NCBI RefSeq assembly: GCF_000372725.1
Contig: NW_005199666.1
Coordinates: 20,991-84,990, forward strand
DNA: 64,000 bases
DNA from: Emiliania huxleyi CCMP1516
Lineage: Eukaryota > Haptophyta > Isochrysidales > Noelaerhabdaceae
Reading direction: 5' to 3'
Below, piece by piece: positions 1 to 9,076 of the stretch. Each line of letters starts with the position of its first letter. Position 1 is the stretch's first letter. Position numbers and translations under genes: made by a program. The notes beneath the pieces were generated by a model. The model was not told where the DNA came from. It made no database searches and saw only the letters and a list, made by a program, of their open reading frames with translations.

Positions 1-17
1 GGTTAGTTGCTGCACTA

Positions 18-629
18 TCATATACGGACGCGGCCTGCCGCCGCGGCCGCGGCGTGCCGCTGCTCCTTGCGCCGCTCGACATCGGCCTTTGCCTTGGCTT
101 TCTTCCGGAGGGCCGCCTCGTCTGCGCCTTCCTCGCCTGCGCCCTCCTCCCCGTCCTCGCCCTCCTCCTCCTGCTGCTGCTCCTCCGCCCACGGCGGCGG
201 CGCGGAGTGCGCGGGCGCCGCGGGCGGCGCCGCGTGCCACGGCCAGTCCGGCGGGTACGCGTCCTCGTCCTTGAGCATGACGGTGAAGACCTCGCCGGGC
301 TGCTTGCCCGGCGGAATGGTGACCTCGATCCGGTCCCCGCTGGGCGGCCGGACAAAGATGGTGTGCGCCGAGGAGGCGGTCTTCTCCGGCATCGCAAAGG
401 TGTGAAACGACCACTCCGGCTTCTTGATGACGAGCTGGACGTGCTCCATCTGCAGCGAGAGGCGGCCGATGGACCGCTCGAGGCGCCCGAGGTCGGCGGC
501 GAGGCCGCCACCGCGGAGATCGCGAACTTTCGTCTCGAGCTCGTTGATCTTGAGCTGCTTCCAGTCGAGCTTTTGCTGCAGGTTCCGATTCTCAAGCTGC
601 AGAGCCTGCAGGTCGCTGGAGGCTGCCAT
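18..629 (-). CDS. Coiled-coil protein with C-terminal beta-like segment and acidic tail
   Basis: Single-exon frame of 203 residues with ATG at 629 and stop at 18-20. Residues about 8-70 are a leucine-heptad coiled coil (LQALQLENRNLQQKL). Residues about 90-125 hold a compact segment with the motif VTIPPGKQPGEVFTV, which resembles short beta modules seen in algal and plant proteins. The C-terminal third is Pro/Ala-rich, then strongly Glu-rich, then Lys/Arg/Ala-rich. There is no signal peptide or membrane segment, so it is probably cytosolic or nuclear. An AT-rich AAAAAGAATTC box lies about 50 bases upstream of the start. I cannot assign a function. Confidence that it is a real gene is good. Confidence 0.75.
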   Translation of the reverse strand: MAASSDLQALQLENRNLQQKLDWKQLKINELETKVRDLRGGGLAADLGRLERSIGRLSLQMEHVQLVIKKPEWSFHTFAMPEKTASSAHTIFVRPPSGDRIEVTIPPGKQPGEVFTVMLKDEDAYPPDWPWHAAPPAAPAHSAPPPWAEEQQQEEEGEDGEEGAGEEGADEAALRKKAKAKADVERRKEQRHAAAAAAGRVRI

Positions 630-677
630 GCTGGTCGCTAAACCACCAGTATCACGGCCAAAAAAGGTTTAGGGTGA

Positions 678-688
678 AAAAGAATTCT
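678..688. promoter_or_regulatory. AT-rich AAAAAGAATTC box between divergent genes
   Basis: This box sits in the short gap between the minus-strand coiled-coil gene (start 629) and the plus-strand DUF6570 gene (start 757). The same A5GAATTC core, in either orientation, lies 20-90 bases upstream of several other starts in the window (5525, 26816, 32464, 47341, 57627, 61967). A promoter role is inferred from position only. Confidence 0.35.
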
Positions 689-756
689 CAAACCACGGCG
701 TGACTCGGCGAAAGCAGCAGGCGAGGGCAGGGTTGTGTCTGGGCAAGATTTGCTTC

Positions 757-3409
757 ATGTCACAGTCGAGCGGGCCGCACGCCTGCGGCGGAGGTGGCGG
801 CGGAGGCTCGCCGCACCGACGCACTGCGCTCTCGGACGTCGGCAACACTCCTCCGCGCCCGCTCGGCGTTGGAGGCCGGCCCGGTGGCTCTCCCGTCTTG
901 GAGCGCTGCCGTCAGCAATTCGCCGACGGTGGTGGCGCGGATGCGGTGGTGCCGCTGCCGCCGGGCGGAGTCGCTACCGTTTTCCCTCCGCCACCGCCGA
1001 CCGGGCCGGCCGCTTCCGCTGCGGGGTTGCCGCCGCCGCCGCCGCAGCCGCCGCAGCCGCAGCCGCACGTCGACCCGCCTCCACTGCCGGCGGCGGCGGC
1101 CGCCGGCGCGACGACGAGGGACTTCTTTGGACTGGCCGCGAGGCAGGTCGCACGAGACGCGTACGAGCACGCGCAGGCGACCGGGGTGGTGACGAGCTCG
1201 GTCGCTTCCGACCGGCTCGATGAGGCCTCTCTCCGCTCGTGGGCCGCCGCGCTCTACCTGATGGAGGGCGGAGAGGAGACGCCGCCTCGCGCCGAGCGTC
1301 AGGGTCGCGCACGCTCGCCCCGTTTCGCTGCACGCCGGCGGTGCTTGCTCAACCCCCCCCCCCCCCCCCCCTTTCCCTCGGTTGCGTAGTCGCCGTCTCG
1401 CGCTACAAGGTGACGCACACCGACGCCACTCTGCTCTCGTACGTCGGCAACCTCCGCGTGCTGCGGCAACGACTCGGAGCGCAGTGGGCAGGCTGCCAGC
1501 TGTCGCTCCGCGACCGCGAGCTGCGCACTGTCTTCGGGTCGTCGACGCCGGCCGGCGGCGACGGCATCCGCCGGGCTGCCGTCCCCGACGGAGCCGCTGA
1601 CGGCGACGGGCACACACATATGTGCCGCTCACGTCTAGCACACCACGCCCTGCATGATGCGCTCTTCTCCCCGGGCGGAGAGGCCACCATAGCCACCGCC
1701 ACTAGCCCTCGCTCTCAGCCGCCACCATCGCATCCGACCATTTCCTCCGTCCCCTTCCCTCCACCCCTCGGCAGCGGCGGCTTTGAAGTGTGCGACGAGG
1801 CCATCGACCGCGTGCTCGGCGACGCCTCCGCCCACTCCAACCCGCGCGTGCGCGAGGCGGGCGTCGCCTTTGAGGCCGGCGAGCAGCTGCACCGCGTCCG
1901 GTGCGCGTTGAGCGGTGCGGCGGCGGTGCGGCGAGTGCACCCGTCCCCCTCACTCTTGCGCCGCCCAGTGCCGCAGGCGCTGCCACGTCTGCGACACGTG
2001 CCGTCCGATGTTAATGTGCACTCCGGCCGTGGAGCCGCCGCTCCGGCCGGAAGGCACGCCGCCCGTTTCGCTCAGCGTGTGGCGCGCGTCGCCTGATGAG
2101 CTGGCTTGGCGCCACCTCCGTCGCCTGCTCTACGTGTGCACCGACTGCCGGAAGCACCGGCGCCGCGAGTCGCGCGGCCGCTGCCAGCTCTTCTCGGGTG
2201 TGCGCACCGTCCTGCCGGACGACCTCGGGCCGCCCGCAGACGCTATGCGGCACAACGACATGCACCTCCGCGTCGCCCCGTCATGGCTCAAGTGCCTGTC
2301 GCAGGTCGAGAGCATGCTGATCGCGCGGATCATCCCCGTGATGCGCATCAGGAGGATGTCGGGCGGCATGCTTTCGTCCGCCGGCAGCTGCACGACGTTA
2401 CCAAACGACATGTTCAAGGTGGCGCGCGAGCTGCCTCGGCACGCGAGCGAGCTGGGCCTCATCATCCTGCGCAAGGCGGGCGCGCGCCACGACGGTGGGC
2501 GCGCTTTCGCGGCGGATAGGCGATCGGTGCAGGGCGCGCTGACCGGCCTCGTGCGCGGCGACCCGCCGGGCGGCTCGCCGCACCGGCCGACCGTCGACAG
2601 CTACTTCGTAGACGTGTATGATGTGCGAGCTCTCTACTCCGCATCCGCCGACTGGGAGCGGTACTCCGGCCCCGACCTCCCCTCCGGCGAGCGGCTCAGC
2701 GGCCGCTGGTTCCTTCACATCCCCAACCGGTACTACTCCGACGTCGTGATGTCGCAGCAAAGGCAGCAGGCCGTGCCAGAGGAGCGCGCCGAGCTGCCTG
2801 GGCTGCCCGTGCACGAGAAGCCGGCGCGCGCCGCCGGCGCGGCCGAGGAGGAGGAGGAGGAGGGCGGTCCCGCCCCGGCGCAGAATGAGCTCCCGCCCGA
2901 GGTCGACGGGGACGGCTCGGTGAGCCACTCGGGGCTGGTCTCCCCGATCGACTCCAAGGACGCCGATGCCGAGGTGCCGCCGCGGAGCCTCGCGTGCCCT
3001 AGCCCACTCCTTGCTTGCGCCGACGCCACTCGCTTCCGGCCCGCAGGTGCGCCGCCTCGTCCTCGACTTGCTCGACGGTGACAGCGCCAAGGCAGACGCG
3101 CTCTTTGCAGGCGCCGGCGTCGAGGCGCTGCTGGCCGAGGCGGCCGCGACGGGCGCGAGGCGGATCGCCTTTGACGCCGTCGCGGCGCGTCTCGAGGCGA
3201 CCGCGGCGCCGCCGCCGCCTCTCGGCACCGCCTTGGCCGCGTGGCCCACGGGGTGGGGCATCGAGGAGGCGACGGGCAACTTCTGCGGGCTGGCGCACTG
3301 GGCTGTGGAGGTGTGGCACGCGGCCGGGTCGGTCGACGCGAGCCGGTGGCAGGTCGAGGCTGACGGAGGGCGCCTCTTCTTTGTGCGGGTCGCGGGAAAG
3401 GCCGCATAA
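757..3409 (+). CDS. DUF6570-domain protein (Helitron-type relative), five exons
   Basis: Exons placed by frame: 757-1267, 1390-1609, 1775-1904, 1969-2973 and 3047-3409, giving 742 residues. The N-terminal 170 residues are Gly/Pro-rich. A Cys cluster (CRRRCHVCDTC, later CTDC) suggests zinc binding. The core LSQVESMLIARIIPVMRIRR, then a Gly-rich turn and LPRHASELGLIILRK, matches DUF6570, a domain usually found next to the Rep/helicase proteins of Helitron transposons. An acidic linker follows, then a 121-residue C-terminal exon. Three introns look GC-AG (donors GCGGAG, GCACAC, GCGTTG). No Rep or helicase is nearby, so this may be a domesticated or orphaned Helitron-related gene. The last intron has GAGGTGC and CAGGTGC at its two ends. 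Confidence 0.65.
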
Positions 3410-3453
3410 TCGCGCTCTCCGCCGAGGCCCGCCTCGGCGACGGCGCTCGCCGC

Positions 3454-3457
<4 letters not shown>

Positions 3458-3501
<44 letters not shown>
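3458..3501 (+). repeat. (CAG)n microsatellite just 3' of the DUF6570 gene
   Basis: About 14 consecutive CAG units begin some 50 bases after the stop codon at 3409, so they probably lie in the 3' UTR rather than coding polyglutamine. Confidence 0.9.
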
Positions 3502-3594
3502 CGATTCTTGACACATGATTACACTACACAGTCCTCCCTTCGGTTGTCGTTTCGAAGCTGTTTTTTTCTTCTATCGCAGCGCACTCGCATCTGT

Positions 3595-3696
3595 GAGCCT
3601 AGCGCAGCGCGAACTCGCCGTCTGGGCCTAGCGCAGCGCGAACTCGCCGTCTGAGCCTAGCGCAGCGCGAACTCGCTCTGAGCCTAGCGCAGCGCC
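3595..3696 (+). repeat. About 29-bp tandem repeat, three and a half copies
   Basis: The unit starts GAGCCTAGCGCAGCGCGAAC and recurs at about 3595, 3625, 3653 and (partial) 3680. It is non-coding and lies between the DUF6570 gene and a small minus-strand gene. Nothing else is recognised between 3410 and 3954. Confidence 0.85.
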
Positions 3697-3954
3697 TCGG
3701 AAAACACCATTTTGGCTCGCCAACAAGCCCTCCGCGCCCCCACACCGTTAGGATAATACTTTTCGATTTATGTACGCGCCACAGAGTCGCAGTCCCTTGT
3801 GTTTCGCCTTCGATACATATATACACATGATGCGTGTGCTGCGCGACCACGCCGTGTACTCGCTGCACACGCCCGGCAGCCAGCGCGCCGCACAGCGTGC
3901 GCTCCACCCGCCGCGCGGTGACGGCCCATGCCATCGACACCATGGGCCTCCCTT

Positions 3955-4164
3955 TCACAGCGTATCGTCCCCCTCGCGAACGGGTCTAAGCTTTGCGGCG
4001 GCAACCTCCGGTGGCAGGCTCGGCGACCGAGAGGCCTTTGGCTGCCTCCTCGATAGCAGGCGGTGCACGCTGCGGCCGGTCTGATAGAGCGCAACGGCTG
4101 CGAGGGTGGTGAGGCAGAGCCAGCCGAGAAGACCGAGGAACGACATAGCAGCGGGCTGCTCCAT
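3955..4164 (-). CDS. Small single-pass membrane protein, 69 aa
   Basis: ATG at 4164 gives 69 residues. The frame is open further upstream, but that part reads as low-quality Arg/His-rich sequence, so I chose the Met directly before a hydrophobic helix (residues about 7-28, containing MSFLGLLGWLCLTTLAAVAL). A basic stretch (HRLLSRRQPK) follows, then a polar tail. The layout fits a small single-span protein with a cytosolic basic tail, as in many mitochondrial or ER accessory subunits, but no family is recognised. The stretch 4165-4740 holds nothing I can assign. Confidence 0.4.
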   Translation of the reverse strand: MEQPAAMSFLGLLGWLCLTTLAAVALYQTGRSVHRLLSRRQPKASRSPSLPPEVAAAKLRPVREGDDTL

Positions 4165-4740
4165 CGCCGCTGCCGCGACCAGGCTGGCTCTTCCCGGCAA
4201 GCCATGCGAGCCGTGCGAGGGCCTGTGCTTGCCCGGCGTCTTGTTGGCTCGTGAGGCGAGTTGGCGAGTGCGTCGCTGCTGCGTCGATCTGCCGACGCCG
4301 TGCACTGTCCTGGCGATATGGTCCATCCAGGTGAGGGGCGCGCGCGTCACGTGTTTGTTGACGTCGTGCGCACCGCACCCGCCTGATCCCTGTGCGTGGT
4401 GCGCGGGCCGAGAGAGTCCGCGAGACCTCGAGAGAACGTCCAGCGACACTCACCAAAAAATTCACTTCGACCCCGGCCTCGACCGACCCCACATAACGCA
4501 TGCAGCGATCCACACTTTTCGCCCGAAAGTTTTATCAAAGCGCCGGTCTTGGCAGCCGCACGCTTCTAAGTCCCAGCGGCCTTTACCGGTAGCGCCGGGC
4601 GATGGTAAATAAAAACGGACACCTCTACTGTGAGATGGGTAAAAAGGAACAGGTCCCCGCCCGTGCGATCTTTGTGCAGCTGCAGGGTTCTTTAAAAGAA
4701 ATAAAGAAAGAAAAGAGACAGCCAACGAGGGATATGGTAT

Positions 4741-4944
4741 TTGGTATTGCCAGGTCACGCCGGCGACGCCAACGAGGTCGACTCGTCCTACCACCTCGGC
4801 TCTCTCTGCCACTGGATGGCGCACGAGAGCCAAAGGGCGGCTTCCCAGGCGGCGCTGCGGAGCTCGGTGAAAGTCTGCAAGGTCGACGACGACGCGGTGG
4901 AGCCTCCGTTTGGAGAGCTCGCCGGCAGCCCGCTCACGGCCTGA
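4741..4944 (+). CDS. Possible short exon or small protein
   Basis: A 67-residue frame containing HLGSLCHWMAHESQRAA and ending at a stop at 4944. The residue mix is balanced and amphipathic, unlike the shadow frames around it. An ATG at 4741 exists, but an upstream exon is equally possible. No family is recognised. From 4945 to 5290 I see no gene. Confidence 0.2.
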   Translation: MVLPGHAGDANEVDSSYHLGSLCHWMAHESQRAASQAALRSSVKVCKVDDDAVEPPFGELAGSPLTA

Positions 4945-5290
4945 TGCTGCCGGCGGCCCCTCGGCACGCGCTCTGGTGAAGTCGGTGTGGTGGAAGTGGA
5001 CTCCGAGCGATCGCTCGGCCCTGACGCACCACATCGAGCAAACTTGGCGCGCCACGTACGCGGACAGGTCAGCGAAATTGCGGGAACCTGGCGTGTAGGA
5101 GATTGGACTGGTGATGTGATTGGGCACGCACAATGCGAATGGTATGTTCGATTGCGGTGCGGGTCGTCGGCTCGTGCGAGAGAGGAGAGTCGTTGTTGTC
5201 CGGTGGCAGCAGGCATCGGCCGACAGCAGAGGCCGTATTTATTAACGGAGTGGGCGGGCGCGCGGTGCGGCGCGGCGTGTGCGTGTGTGC

Positions 5291-5436
5291 GACTGCAACG
5301 AAGGACCGCTCGCAAGGGACCATTGGGTTTGTACTATTAACAGCAAAGGCGCTCTCACCGCTTGAAAGGGACCATTGGGCTTGTATTATTAACAACGAAG
5401 GCGCTCTCAAAAAAAGAATTGGGCGAAAAGAATTCA
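5291..5436 (+). promoter_or_regulatory. Two copies of a dispersed upstream module (type A) before the ABCG start
   Basis: Two imperfect tandem copies (5291-5358 and 5359-5436) share GGGACCATTGGG, TATTAACA and AAGGCGCTCTCA; the second ends in AAAAAAAGAATT. A near-identical copy lies at 62611-62690, and the last part recurs at 32373-32400, just before another start codon. The module ends about 90 bases before the ATG at 5525. I infer a promoter-linked repeat. Confidence 0.5.
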
Positions 5437-5524
5437 CGCCGCGGGCGCGGCCTTGCCGCGCTTGCCGCCGCGGGCGGCCCCTTGCCTCGAGTCCCGACTA
5501 TAGAGGCAAGCATCATACGCGCCC

Positions 5525-8334
5525 ATGCCAGCTGAAACCGTCAACAACGAGTACGTGTACGTCTACACTCTCGACTCCACCGCCGCCAGCCTCATCGCCA
5601 TCAGCTTTGCGCTCTTCATCGTTCTGCCCATCGCTACGTGGGCCTGGTTCGTGAGCCCGCTCTGGCGGAGCGGCGGCACGAGCGGCTGGATCGCGCGCGG
5701 CGGCGGCGGGCGGATGCACAGCACGGCGAGGGGCGCGAAGCGCCGCACCCCGCCGCCCGCCCTCGTCTCCTTCCGCGACGTGCACTACTCGGTGACGCTG
5801 CCGGGCCGCGAGAGGCAGGAGCTGCACGTGCTCAAGGGCGTGAGCGGGGTGCTGCGGCCGGGGACGCTGACCGCCATCATGGGGCCGTCGGGCTGCGGCA
5901 AGTCGACCCTCCTCGACGTCCTCGCCGACACCAAGCGCGTCGGCGTCATCGAGGGGGACGTGCGGCGAGACACTTCCGAGACACTTCCGAGACACTTCCG
6001 AGACACTTCCGAGACACTTCCGAGACACCTCCGAGACACCTCCGAGACACCTCCGAGACACCTCCGAGACGAGCGGACGGTGGAGGGTCGCCACACACGT
6101 CTGCCACGTCCCTGACACGTCCACGACACGTCCGCGACTCGCCCCCGCTGTGCAGGTGCGGCTGAACGGCGCAGAGCGCGGGCCGGACTTTCGGTCGACG
6201 TGCGCGTACGTGATGCAGGAGGACTGCTGCCACTCGACGCTCACCGTCCGGGAGACGCTCTGGTTTGTCTGCGCGCTGCGGCTCGGTCCCGACATTGGCC
6301 GGCACGAGCGGCTCGAGCTGATTGACGCGACGATGGAGGACGCCAGCCTCGCGCGAAAGTGGCCAGCTAGTCAGCGAGCTGACGACGAGCGTATTGAGTC
6401 TGACTAGGACGTTGACCTCGCGCACGTCGCCGACACGCGGATCGGCGACGACGTGTCTGGAGGCTTGTCGGGCGGACAGCGCCGCCGCGTCACGATCGCG
6501 ATCGAGCTCCTCTCTGGCCCCGCGCCGCTAGAAGCGGACCAGAAGACGCACTCTCCTTCTCCAACCGGCGCTCCGAGAGTGCACGCACTCTGGTTTCACT
6601 CCGCCGTACATTCGGCTGTACACCCACTGTACCTCGTCGCCCCTCGCACGCACGCGCTGCTCTGGACGAGACCGCCTCCTATTCACAGCTCTTCTATTCA
6701 CAGCTCTTCTATTCACAGCTGCTCTGCACGAGACCGCCTTGTCCGCCCCGAGGCTGGCGTACGGCACGCACGCACGTAGGCCCCGCGCTAGTACTGCTCG
6801 ACGAGCCAACCTCTGGGCTGGACGCGTACGGCGCGCAGCAGGTGGTGGCCTGCCTCGCACACAACGCCGCCAGCACACAACGCCAGCGACGTCTCTCCCC
6901 CTCCGCGCCGCCCCCGCTGCGTGGGGGGTCGATGGCACTGGCCGCCCCCACCTCCACTCTGAAGCGGGCGCGGGGCGGCACCGCACACGAGCGGCGGAGC
7001 GGCTTTGCGAGTGCCTTCGCACTGCTAGGTGGTCGCGGCGCTCCGCCGCTTCGCGGACCGCGGCCGCACCCTCGCCTGCACCATCCACCAGCCGCGCGCC
7101 GAGACGTTCCGGCTCTTCCACCAGCTGCTGCTGGTCAAGGCGGGCGAGACAATGTACTGCGGGCCGGTGGCGCAGGTGCCCCGCACTGTCTACCGCACCA
7201 CCCACGGGACTGAACCCACGCTTGGAGGCGACGGCCCTGGCGGGGACGGTGCCAGTGGACTCGCAGGTGCCCGACTTTCTTCGCGGCTGCGGCGTGCCGT
7301 GCCCGCCGTCGGTGAGCTCGCGCCGCCGTGGGCCGTCGAGACATTGCGTCGGGACACGTCTGCACGGCGTGTCCGAGACGCGTTGTCCCCCCGGCAGGTG
7401 AACCCCGCCGATGTGGTGGTCGACCTCACGCACACCAAGGAGGCGGACGCGGACGAGGACGGCGGCGAGGCGGTCGATTTGGTGGCGCGCTTCGCAGAGT
7501 CGGACCTCCGGCGCGAGATGCGACGCGTCCCATACCTCCGCCGTGCCGAACCCAGCGTGGGTTCAGTCCCGTGGGCCGTGCGGTAGGCGCGAGATCGAGG
7601 CGGAGATCGACTCGGTCGAGATCGGCCGCCATCCCGCGCTGGCGGACCTGGCGGCCCAGTCGCTCAAGGCGCCGCAGGAGGAGGAGGGGCGCGGCGGCTG
7701 CTGCGGCGGCGGCGGCGGCGGCGGCTACCCAAACCCGCTGCTGCACCAGGTCGGTGTGCTCGTGCGGAGGCAGTGGACGCTGGACCTGCGCGACTTTGGG
7801 TACAAGTTCACTTGGGTGGGCTTCAGTGCAGCCTCGTCCCTCGCGCCATTCCTGGAGGAGGCTGGCTCACGACGCGGCATCCCGCTCTCCTCAGGTCCTC
7901 AACGGCTTCGTGCTCGCCCTCAACGCCTCCACGTACCTCCTCGTCGCGCAGGCCCGCTCACCCAGCGTGCGTTGGGCCTTGCGCTCTGAGATGCCGCGCC
8001 GGCGCCCGCCCGTGTCCCGGTGTGGAGCCGCGAGGTCTAGGAAGTGTCTAGGAAGTGTCCCGGTGTGGAGACGCGAGGGTCGCCTGGCCCTCGCCCCACC
8101 ACACTCTCTCTGTGTGTGTGTGTGTGTGTGGAGAAGTGTCCCTCCCCTTCCCCTCCCCTCGTCGCGCAGCCGCCGCTCGACGCGCAGCCCGCCTCCGTCT
8201 ACCGCGACGACATGGGCTGCTCGGCGAGCCTCGGTAGCGGCGACGGGGTGCAGGGGTGCGTCTGCCACTTGGACATGGCAGACAGCGCCGACGGCGGATA
8301 CACCGTGGCCGACGACGTGGCGGAGTGCGGCCAG
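5525..8334 (+). CDS. ABCG-family transporter: unique ATP-binding half plus first copy of the repeated exon block
   Basis: Exons by frame: 5525-5959, 6156-6338 (or -6341), 6408-6516, 6780-6841, 7029-7175, 7267-7311, 7398-7510, 7587-7815, 7895-7951 and 8170-8334. An N-terminal hydrophobic helix is followed by Walker A (GPSGCGKST), the signature LSGGQRRRV, Walker B (LVLLDEPTSGLD) and the H-loop CTIHQPR. Then come a Gly/Cys-rich linker, the first membrane segment (VLNGFVLALNASTYLLVAQ) and a Cys-rich lumenal segment (CVCHLDMADS). This is the ABCG/White order: nucleotide-binding domain, then membrane domain. After 8334 the donor (AG|GCGCC) is intact, but the remaining membrane exons are missing here and occur only in the second copy (13763-16262). 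Read-through stops at TGA 8343-8345. The gene may be truncated, or may splice into copy 2. Confidence 0.8.
5960..6155 (+). repeat. Intron with a minisatellite of the type GAGACACTTCC
   Basis: About ten 11-bp units run from 5967 to 6070 inside ABCG intron 1. The intron ends carry the same heptamer, GTGCGGC, at the donor (5960) and just after the acceptor (6156). Confidence 0.8.
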
Positions 8335-8724
8335 GCGCCGCCGTGATTGCATGTCTCAACTAGCTGCAGTTCCTGGAGCGGCTGTGTGCGTTTAAAGGAA
8401 AACTTATCTGGGTGAGTCCTCCAAAAGTCCGCGGCCGCTCTCGGATCTTTAGGGCAGCCTTTACACACTCCCGTCGACGGACCCCGTGTCGTTGCGCGGC
8501 GTGGGCGCGTGGGGTGAGCGGTGTGCCAGAGCTCCCCGGCGAGAGAGCAGACAGCCCCACTGGCACGCACGACGCTCGACGCTCCTTTGCACCAGGGATT
8601 GCACTGAAATGTCGCACTCTTGTAGCATGCAGGTTGCAGTCTGGACTGCATGGATTAGCCTCTGCAATAGACGGGCTGGTTCTACATTCCGTAAAATTCT
8701 ACATTCCGTATTTCTCTGGATAAT

Positions 8725-9076
8725 ATGCAGAATGCAGATGCAGAATGCAGAATGAAGAACCCAGCCCAAAATGTTTAGTGTCTGTATGTGCAGCATGCAG
8801 AATGCAGGATGCAGGATGCAGAATCGGACCCAAAATTGATTCTTCTGCATGGGGTGCAGGATGCAGGATGCAGAATGCAGGTGGATGCAAAATCAGAGAC
8901 CCAAAGAGCTTGTCCGTCGGGTGCAGCGCTGACAGCTCTTGCATCCGCATCCTGCATTCTGCATCGGGTGCAAGGCATCTGTGGCTTTGGGCCCGACTCT
9001 GCATTCGGCATTCTGCATCTGCATCCTGCATCGGGTGCAGTCACAGCTTTGGGGCCGATTCATCTGCATTCTAGGC
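8725..9076. repeat. Strand-switching minisatellite (ATGCAGA-type), copy 1
   Basis: Units such as ATGCAGGATGCAGAATGCAG fill the left half (8725-8890). The right half (8940-9076) carries the reverse complement (GCATCCTGCATTCTGCATC). The whole could fold into a long imperfect hairpin. Confidence 0.85.

Noticed and set aside
6339-6407. A further GA-AG intron in the ABCG gene
   Set aside because: A GC donor three bases later (GCCAGC at 6342) also keeps the frame, so this intron is not counted as evidence for GA donors.
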